From contig NC_088309.1 of assembly GCF_910592395.1 (NCBI RefSeq), positions 1,056,501-1,120,500 on the forward strand: a DNA stretch of 64,000 nt, given 5' to 3'. The first letter of the stretch is position 1, and every line of letters begins with the position of its first letter. The DNA is from Lineus longissimus. Its lineage: Eukaryota > Nemertea > Pilidiophora > Heteronemertea > Lineidae. A program made the translations under genes and the position numbers. Positions 56,601 through 64,000 of this stretch are shown one piece after another. The notes beneath the pieces were generated by a model that had not been told where the DNA came from, ran no database searches, and was given only the letters and a program-made list of their open reading frames with translations.

Positions 56601-58677
56601 CGTCTTTGATGGTCAGCAAGAAGCGGTCACCTAGCCCCGCCAAGAAGGCAATCTTTAAACCAGAATGTGGGGTGGTCTGTATGATATGGTGTCCATTCGG
56701 GAAGGTGTTGGACAGTAACGGATGCCCTACATGCCAGTGCAACTCCAATCCAAGTGGAACTGATGGCTACCCAGATTTCATGGTCAGCAAGTAGAGGTTC
56801 TCTCAATAACATGACAGTGCTAGTAAGTCTTTTTGATAACCATCACAGTTGTCTCTCATGTCCATTTTAGCCATTGTTTGACACCAATATTTAAATCCAA
56901 TCCAAAAATGAAGCAAAGAGCTAATCAGGTTAACCTGCATCTTGCTAAATGGGCAGTGGAAGTTTGAAGTCACTCAAACAATGTCTACTCTAAAGAGGAC
57001 CAGACAAGTTGAATAAACTTCACACCTTTTTTTACAGATCTATTCCAAAACTGACTGAGAGAAATACATCAGAAGATTTCCACCACAGATTGTTGGAAAA
57101 CAAGTTTAAGGTCGGACAGATCGATGACTTTCCATGTATTTTTGTGATAAATAAATATTCATCAACAAACCTGAATATTCCTTGGGTTTTTACTCTTCCC
57201 AGAAGTACATTTTTAAGGAACGCAAACACCTCCAGGTTCTAGGAAGAAATGCCTTGGAGGATTGTAACAGAAGAATAGGCCTTTGCATAGTACTGTACAC
57301 GCCAACTTACCGTGAATCCGGACTAAACCGGACCTTGGTCGCATGATCAAGGTCGACATTTCCACGAATAATTTTGAATTCTTTACTTTCAAAGTCTTTG
57401 ACATTCCACACAAGCAATGCACGGTCTGAAGAGGAAGATATTGAATAATAGATTTTTTAGTCATTTAACATAAGATTTTGAAATTAAACCAAGAGACAGA
57501 GCAGAAATCAAACACTGTAATGTCATAGCAAGTTTAACATTGGGAGGGAGGGGAGGGTTCGACTTAACTCTCTGTATAGCAGTGTTATGACGTCTTGAAG
57601 CAATCCGGTCACAAAAACTACTGCGCACCTTCCCGCCAGATAACCATGTAAAGATGCATCACAAAATATTACCTTCTGAACAAGCAATCATATATTTCCC
57701 GTTTGGACTGAAGTCCAAGCCTAAAATATTTGAACCAGGTCCTTTGAATGTTTTTGCCAGCCAAGGATGGGAAAATGTAATCTTGGTCTGTTTTGTAGAT
57801 TTGATAGGCCCCCTGGCTTTCTTTGTGAACTGTTGTCCTTTTTTCTGTTTGCTTGAACCATTTTCTTTCTTCTCTTCACCTGTAAAGTGAAAGAAGAATC
57901 CTGCAGATACGAGAGAAATGCTGGTGAAAACATTTTTATCAATAATTGGCTCAGAAATGATATTGGAAAGAAATTTCTAAAGGCCAATGGAGAGGTGAAT
58001 CTATATTAATCATCATCATCTGTCAGAATCATCATAAGAAAGCATGGACTGGAGAATATTGAATGATATAGTAGGAAGAAGAGAAGAAAGCTGATGTGAC
58101 GTCACAGGTCACGCTGCTGGCCATCACCAACTGGTGCATCCTGAACTTCACAACTACACTCAGCACTAGGCCTAATGACCTGACTCATGTAACCAGTAAC
58201 AAGCACAGTAACATATGCGAGGGGAGGAGCATGCGACTGACTCACTGTATTCTTGAATCGGATGCAACTGGACACCGGTGCCGGCCAGTGACATCTCTTC
58301 TAGTATAGCCAGGCAAGTGCAGTGCGAGTGTGGAGTGTTGTCACTTTTTCCACTGCACTGGCTCCAGTGCAGTGTTCCAATGGACAATGGATGGCATGGT
58401 GGTGGTGATGGTCTTCCATTGCCGTCAACTACTCGTAGGGTAGGCCTATATAGTTATTATTAGTATAGGCCTGCTACTCAGTCTACTGACTGTGCATTGC
58501 AGCGATTGACTGTGAACCGACAAATCAACATCATTTTTGTGTTATTTTACCCTCATCTTTATCTTTGTCATCTGCTTTCTTTGCAATATTGCAGAGCAGT
58601 ACAAGCAGTAGAACTACGGCGCCGACAGCAGCAGTAACTGCGATCAGAGGCACGGACACATCAGATGGTGTCGCCAT
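47669..58677 (-). CDS. TBL2: Transducin beta-like protein 2 (ER membrane WD40 protein)
   Basis: WD40-repeat protein anchored in the ER membrane; in mammals it binds PERK and supports stress translation. Eleven exons: 58677-58551, 57879-57673, 57425-57311, 50676-50571, 50092-49990, 49718-49632, 49424-49289, 48997-48948, 48683-48501, 48152-47966, 47714-47669; 1347 nt, 448 residues (human 447). N-terminal membrane anchor (about 9-28, ending LLVLLCNIAKK), then a Lys-rich linker and WD repeats. Signature stretches match TBL2 closely: DLDHATKVRFSPDSR, IGIASNGKFIMTC, MNNTHGAVSPCGRFVAS, GFTPDVKVWEV and MASVSKDGTWKLWNT. The third intron (50677-57310) is 6.6 kb and holds two plus-strand secreted-protein genes; other introns are under 900 bp. 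A tRNA-Met SINE lies in the intron near 48.2-48.4 kb. Confidence 0.95.
48188..48390 (+). mobile_element. tRNA-Met-derived SINE in TBL2 intron
   Basis: AGCGGTAGCGCAGTAGAAG, GTCGGCCTCATAATCAAGAG and GGTCGTTGGTTCAAATCC match tRNA-Met A box, anticodon arm (CAT) and B box. The acceptor stem ends do not pair, so it is SINE-derived, not a tRNA gene. The body differs from the copy at 35640. Antisense to TBL2. Confidence 0.65.
52207..52920 (+). CDS. Secreted antistasin-like cysteine-rich protein, frame broken in second module
   Basis: Exon 1 52207-52267 encodes a signal peptide (MKLPLAVIILVGCLMYAQSA); phase-1 donor GTAAGT. Exon 2 begins 52787 after TTTACAG and reads SICTGCGLRACPPDTKVDQC then ACQC, an antistasin-type cysteine cluster; it ends at a stop at 52918-52920 (64 residues). 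One frame over, from about 52898, there is a second cluster SCPDGYDLDECVCACVTY with its own stop at 52954-52956. One shifted base between the clusters would explain this, so the gene is either a recent pseudogene, carries a sequencing error, or makes only the short form. Polyadenylation signal AATAAA at 53000. It lies in TBL2 intron 3 on the opposite strand, next to the larger antistasin-type gene. Confidence 0.6.
53006..54008. other. Spacer between the two nested genes
   Basis: About 1 kb inside TBL2 intron 3 between the polyadenylation signal of the short gene and the start of the large antistasin-type gene. No open frame of note and no TATA box that I could place with confidence. Confidence 0.5.
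54009..56794 (+). CDS. Secreted multi-domain antistasin-type inhibitor precursor
   Basis: Seven exons, every internal junction in phase 1: 54009-54063, 54423-54533, 54879-55046, 55091-55264, 55580-55666, 55907-56071, 56448-56794; 1107 nt, 368 residues. Signal peptide MKCVALLLLCSLAYSHA. Five antistasin-type modules: module 2 (CGPAICLMACPFG then NGCQLCSC), module 3 (CPICAVYCPFG), modules 4 and 5 (CMIWCP.G.VL.SNGCPTCQC), and a reduced module 1 (KCFLWCPLG..VCSC) that has lost two cysteines. Antistasins inhibit serine proteases such as factor Xa, trypsin or elastase. Modules are separated by linkers with recurring M/V-S-K-K/R, and the protein ends exactly with MVSK. Exons 2 and 5 encode similar linkers (DLGG..GSIGSWLSDLI, DLGS..TGIQNWLVDLI). 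The intron between exons 3 and 4 is only 44 bp. Polyadenylation signal at 57012. Confidence 0.85.
57012..57017 (+). promoter_or_regulatory. Polyadenylation signal, antistasin-type precursor
   Basis: AATAAA about 220 bp after the stop at 56794 and before TBL2 exon 3 (57311), so the nested transcript can end within the intron. Confidence 0.45.
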
Positions 58678-60830
58678 TCTGTACGCGTGTGCATTAGGGG
58701 AGTGAGACGGCTGTATCAGCCCGCTAAAAAATAGTTCTAGACAATGAGGTTACGTTATGCTTTAAACTTGGTATATTTGACAAATACACTAAGAATATTG
58801 ATAAAAACAACATTGCATTACTCTTGATCATCATAACATCTACAAATTAGGACTTTGAGAATAAGGGACCGGATCACTTCAATTATCGGGGAATCCCCAG
58901 TATATATTCATACGCAAGGACTTTCCAATCTCCAAGCCACGCCATTGGTTATGGTTGCTTTGCAATAGATTAGCACCATTTCCTGACTCTGCTATAGATT
59001 GGCTCACAAGCAAGAGCTCGGACAAAATTGTGGAACCTAGAAAATGCTCGTGATACATGGACCATTCCCAAACTCAAATATCCCCGATGTTGATGGTAGG
59101 CCTATAGCTCGGAGTGTAGGAGTGATAAATAGGGAGAGACACTAGGTGATTGCCGATTGTCCTTCTTGCTGGACAGCCACTCCATCCATACCAAATCTAA
59201 GAGAACAAACTTGTCCTTTCTGGACAGCCATCCATCCGTACCCAAACGGGGTCGTTAGCCGTCTTTCTTGCTGAACGTCCTTCATAGTGTTGGACGATCA
59301 TCCATCCACCATGGATGGGCAGGCTATTCTTTCTGGACGGTTATCCATCCATACCCAAACTCGGTGGAGAGACATAGGGCCTATTGTCCTTTATGGACGG
59401 CGCCATCCATATCAGATTGGAGAGACATAGGACTACATTTCATGACCCTCTTATAGGCCTGTACATGCAGTACCAAAAACTTAACACAATTTTTTTTAAA
59501 TACATATATATACACTTTATTTTATTCTACATTTCTCCAAACCGTTAGTTATAAGTTTACCCTGGTTACATTTGGAAACAAAACCGGTCGAAGACGACTT
59601 CATGCTTCTTGGTGAAATCGGGTCTTTTTAATACTGGTTCAGTGAAGACATCTACTGTTATTTCTTCAAAATGAAGAAGAACAAAACGCTCAATTTGGCC
59701 ACAAATTAAAAATTAAAATGTGTGTTGTTTGTGTCCATATGCCAATCCGCATCGATACCGACTCTTCTGTCTTCAACCCTCATATAAGGATGTACCAATC
59801 CACGATTATCGTTTACAGCTAAGTCAGACTACCAGTTCGCAGGGGGAAATCCGGTGATATCCCCGGCATTACACATCTAATAGATGTCTGTAGATATCTA
59901 TAATAGATAATGACTGGTTGATCTCTAATAGCATAAAATAGATGACACATCAAATACATGTCAATTGGACAGTAGATCAACCAATCGATGTCTAACTGTG
60001 CATCGGACATTAGCAAAAAAAATACTTGGAGGGAAATTTTCGAATAAACCCAACAACACTGGTTGATGCAATGGACGCAAAAGGTGTTGTACATTGTCAT
60101 CTGTCATCATAACCGGATTTGTTAAGATTTTGGCCGGATTTTGTCTATAAACTGGCTAGAGACATGTTAAAAGCTACATTAGGTAGTAAAGCTATGATAC
60201 ATTCTTCTCATCTACAAACGGTATATTATTATTTACAAACTACTAAACATGAAACTATACTAGCTCCACAAACATCACATTATAACAATGCATTGTAATT
60301 ATCATTTAGATCATTATTAATTTTTCTAATTCAGTGCAGGGTGAAATGGCCTAAAAACCTCGAAAGGTTTGGAAAAGACAGAATAGGAAAGTACATCGTT
60401 TGCAATGTATAACAAAACAACAAACAGCTTTCAACTGTCGGCACTCATTACAGTTTCATGTTATCTCTGTTTTCCAATTCAGTGTCAACATCGCTCCTTG
60501 TCGTACACGTCTTTCCAGAAACATCTTGTCAAGTCTATGAAAACGTCATTATTCCAATGTTTATCAGTGCTGGAGTGTAACTGAATTTTTAAAAACCTGT
60601 ACAGACTGATTATCACGAAATAACTGCAAGTCTCTGCTGGGTTGTCGCACGATTTCCAAAAGCATTTGACAGTGAAAGTCCACATATTCTCGGCAGCGAA
60701 AATCGTGAGACAACTCACAAATCGTTGTACTTTCTTCAGGCAAGACTGCACAGTGTTAGACTGATGTGACAAATTTCGGCAAACATCTCAGTGTGCGGTT
60801 GCCTTCATGTCGTGTCATCAACCCCAGTTT
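58678..60830. other. Intergenic region and receptor 3'UTR
   Basis: 58678-59150 should hold the TBL2 promoter. 59155-59430 is a degenerate repeat. A minus-strand AATAAA (TTTATT at about 59516) would end the 3'UTR of the receptor whose stop is at 60831, a UTR of about 1.3 kb. No further gene seen. Confidence 0.5.
59155..59430. repeat. Degenerate tandem repeat, about 55 bp
   Basis: Four to five diverged copies sharing TTGTCCTTTCTGGACAGCCA then TCCATCCATACCCAAAC, with units of about 50-60 bp. Confidence 0.6.
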
Positions 60831-63647
60831 CTACAACTCAGTGGTGACTTCCTCGGGAGAAGCAATCTCTGCGTCTTTCTTGGCGACAGATTCATCTTGG
60901 TCAACTTCACCCTCGCCCTCCTTGATCACGGCTTCTGTCATCCCATCGTTGTGTCGTTTGCCGCAGTAGTCGCGGCGCCATCTTCCGAAGCTGGCCGCGG
61001 CGACAATGACCACGAGCAGGGTGATTAGCCCAAGCCATATTGCCACGGTTGACATGGTCACACCTCCTGTCGTACTTGCGCTCTCTGCAACGGAGGCTTC
61101 ACCATCGGAATCTGGTTCGGCCGCTGAAAATGTCAGAAGAACTCTTCAGTTTACAGTGAAATTATGTTTTCTTTGGTCCCAAGAAACGGTGCAACGTTTT
61201 GGGGACTCTCTAACAGAAACGACTTCATTACAATGCCTTAGCTAACTTCGTCTGAATCAGTTAGATTTGAACGAGAAAAGCGCACTTAAGTTACCTTGTA
61301 GAGCTTGCTGGTGGACCGTAACCTTCGGAACGAGTTTCATGCACACGAAACTGCCAGGTGTATTGAAACACCAGCCGTAACATTTGAAGTTTGGCAGGGA
61401 ACATTCGTCGATATCTGTGAGAAAAGAGAAAGATATCGCCATTGATGTAAACATACTTTAAAGAGGACATTCCCAGCATTAGACTAAGGAACCATCAGTG
61501 AGCCACGTGGCTTTGTCACATGGTACATGTTACAGGTGCATAGTGTTTTGACAGACCAGAGCAGGGACACCGCGGAACATACTCAACGCAGTGATCTAAG
61601 TGGGATGGGGTGGTCCTACTTAAATATGAACATGCTTGAATATTCTGCCTGCCTTAGAGAATAGACACGGCCATATCTTTCATCCAGCCCTCTTCGCGAA
61701 GACTACAGCACGTGGTCTCCCCATCGCCTTGCACGTTGAGGATCTCGGAGCCACTAAAGCAGAACCCAAGACAATTGATTCATTGTCATCGCATCCCTAT
61801 ATATCCTAAAGAAACGATGCAGAGATACAGGATAACTTACCGATACACTCATGACTGTCGAGACCGAGGTTGTACCCGTCCATGCAGTAGCAGTAGTAAG
61901 AACCGACCGTGTTGTTGCAGTAGTGATGGCAACGCCCATTCTCGGCCTCGGTACATTCATCAAGATCTAGAAAACAAAAAAAAACAGATTGAATGGGATA
62001 GGCGTTCACGTAGACGTTTTGGGGGCTTTGCGAAACTCCATATTATTCATTTCGTCACCCGAAAATGAAGAAACACATTTTTGGACATTCTCGTTCAGTG
62101 AGAAACGGATGTGCCGGCACCCTTACCTCTGCATGTAGTTGTATCTGTGTTCAGAGTATAACCGTCATTACATCCACAATAGTAGGACCCGAAGGTGTTG
62201 GTGCAGACCTGTTCACAGCCTCCGTTGTTTGTGGCGCACTCATCATCGTCTGCAAGGATAAAGTTCAAGGTCATAAGGTCAAAAGCCAAGGCCGAATAGT
62301 CAAATGTTTCGACGGATTGTTCTCCTCTATCCACCAATTAGCGGAGTTGCGCGTCTGATATATCGGCAAGCGGCCGGCACCAGAGCACTGAGGGTACTTC
62401 CCTTGGCTTCAGAGCAGCTGTTGGCCTACGCCTATCAGAGCAAACTGATGTTTTTGCTTTCAGGAAATCTTTTCTTACCTGTCGGCATTGGTCCTTCAGG
62501 TCCAGTCACACCAGGTGCGCCTGGTGCGCCAGTTGCACCATCTTCACAAACAACGACTGAAAAAAATAAAGGCATATTGTCAGTCCCGGCGACTGGTGCC
62601 AGATCAGAGGAGTCTGCTGTTCGATGATAGATTGTCTGATTGAACTTGCTCTTTGTGCTGTTTTCAATTCTCTTAAAAATACAGTTTGTTTGATAGAACT
62701 TCGTCTGTGAACTATTTTCCATATATCCTCGCAACTTCCTGTACATAAAATGATTTACTTACCATTATCGACGAGGACAGCTAGGGAGAGCTGTACCATG
62801 GAAGGAGTGTTACTGAACGAAACACTGTCTCCTACAGCGGGGTAATTGTCCTCGTGAACATCGTAAACATAGGTGGGGTAGTTTTCCGTCAGGGAGAAGC
62901 TGATCGGGTTTCGAACGTCAGTCAGGGTGACGCCCATGTATGAACCACTGTAGATCATCTGTCTCGTGGGAAGGTCAAACTGGAGAAAATATGATGTTCA
63001 GCATGAAAACCATACAGGAGTGAAAGTACATAGGGACCTGTGATAGACAGTGACTCGGCGATTCGAGACTAGCTACTCCGTCCATTTTGGCACCCATCGT
63101 ACTGAGGACTCGGCATTGCGGGGCCCGGCATTTGCTCATTGTTGTTTGAGATGGACGCTCGGTCCTAACGGATCAAGAAGATGGCCATTAATAACGAGAC
63201 GCATTTATTTAACGGTGATAACGTTGATAAAACAGTTTTTTTCTTATGTCAAAGTAAACTCCAAGAATGTGAGTGTCAGATTGCTGTACGTGACGGATCT
63301 CTTTCCGTCCAAAACAACCTGACAGCCGGAAAATCAGTTGTCAATTTCATCTTCAGGTGATTGGATGGTCTTGACTCTCACCTGATATTCCCCTTCTGCC
63401 GCGGGAAGAGTGACGGTCATTGTATAGTAGAGCTTAAAGAAGCCGGCACTATCTCCGGGTTGCCAAATTTGGAGGAAGGCATCTAATTGTGTGTTGACGG
63501 TGTCGACCTGGCTACCGATGTAAACTTTGAAAGCGGTGAGGTCGCCGGTTGGGAGGACGTGGAAGGTGTCCACGATGGAGGTTTTACTTCCCGATTCCTG
63601 GTTGAACCGTCGCAGTGTGACGTTGTTGCCATATTGCGAAACACTGC
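60831..63647 (-). CDS. Modular type I membrane protein with collagen-like and EGF exons, 5' end missing
   Basis: Seven exons: 63647-63382, 62979-62763, 62556-62479, 62249-62127, 61966-61841, 61414-61295, 61123-60831; 1223 nt, about 407 residues. The first exon starts mid-protein in phase 1, so the signal peptide lies upstream. Order: a beta-rich domain of about 160 residues (FLQIWQPGDSAGFFKLYYT, then MIYSGSYMGVTLTD); a 26-residue exon with four Gly-X-Y-like triplets (GAPGAPGVTGPEGP); two calcium-binding EGF modules (DDDEC..CGCNDGY and DLDEC..CYCMDGY); a shortened EGF (DIDECSLPNFKC) with four cysteines and no C-terminal hairpin; a Ser/Thr stalk; a membrane helix (TVAIWLGLITLLVVIVAAA); and an acidic 56-residue tail ending EEVTTEL. 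Likely a matrix- or ligand-binding surface protein. No named orthologue recognised. Confidence 0.8.
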
Positions 63648-63868
63648 CTGAAAACAATAATTACCATTAGCAACGACATTGACGGGTCCAGAAATCAGGG
63701 TTGCAGCTGGAGAATGATGTTGAAGCGGCTGGTTAGAACTGTTCTCTCCTCAAGGCGAGAGAATAGCAAAATATGAATCTAAAGGCTTTGGGATTTAAAG
63801 CCTTTTTAAGAAGAGTTCATTCGGCGTGGCCTATAATGTACCCATCAGTACACACCTGGGTGGAGTAG

Positions 63869-63904
63869 GGCAGGTCTCTTTGTGACAGGGGAAAGAGACC
63901 TGCC
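63869..63904. repeat. Perfect 13-bp hairpin
   Basis: GGCAGGTCTCTTT (63869-63881) and AAAGAGACCTGCC (63892-63904) pair perfectly around a 10-base loop. It lies upstream of the receptor exon at 63647, in a presumed intron. It could be a MITE core or an RNA structure; there is no further evidence. Confidence 0.6.
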
Positions 63905-64000
63905 TGTAGGATCTCACGCCCACCGTGGGACTTTATTGAGTGCTTGACGAGAGTAGGCCTACGAGCCACAAGACCACCGCGACTTCTTAACTGAACCAGG

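Overview
This is animal nuclear DNA. Genes are split by short GT-AG introns, AATAAA signals follow stop codons, and the products are metazoan families: a ciliary dynein regulatory complex subunit, AIP, TBL2, Golgi sulfotransferases, and modular receptors with TSP1, LDLa and EGF exons. Frequent 'aggcctac' and 'acatgtac' words, tRNA-derived SINEs and many small repeats fit a marine invertebrate such as an echinoderm, hemichordate, lancelet or lophotrochozoan. The sequence alone does not let me choose among these.

Layout. 1-1063 (-): 5' part of a small basic protein, possibly PIMREG-like, divergent from IQCD/DRC10 (1773-3920, +). The DRC10 3'UTR holds a 975-bp foldback transposon (4593-5567). 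A degenerate ~45-bp minisatellite follows (6250-6690). 7674-13753 (-): type I membrane protein in nine exons (signal peptide, unknown extracellular domain, two TSP1-type domains, Thr/Ser mucin-like repeat, LDLa, membrane segment) with two alternative membrane-spanning terminal exons. 13.8-18.8 kb is intergenic with a SINE. 18860-21882 (+) and 22424-24275 (-): two unrelated-subfamily carbohydrate sulfotransferases in convergent orientation. 26228-27172 and 34181-35173 (-): two near-identical DXD glycosyltransferases about 7 kb apart, with transposon remains between and around them. 40589-40882 (-): small secreted ten-cysteine protein. 42748-44823 (+): AIP co-chaperone, followed by a 113-bp satellite (about 45.8-46.86 kb). 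47669-58677 (-): TBL2, eleven exons. Its 6.6-kb third intron contains, on the opposite strand, two genes for secreted antistasin-type cysteine-rich proteins (52207-52920 and 54009-56794). 60831-63647 (-): 3' part of a second modular type I receptor (beta-rich domain, short collagen-like exon, EGF modules, membrane segment), running off the right edge or into unrecognised exons.

How things fit. The 18.8-35.2 kb stretch is a local group of four predicted secretory-pathway glycan-modifying enzymes. The two modular receptors at either side use phase-1 exons almost throughout, the signature of exon shuffling. The strongest candidate for something new is the antistasin-type precursor nested in TBL2: five cysteine modules joined by recurring Ser-Lys-Lys/Arg sequences, which looks like a polyprotein of separable inhibitor peptides. 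All exon models were built by hand from splice signals. For every complete gene the exon phases agree and the total length is divisible by three, but no database search was run.
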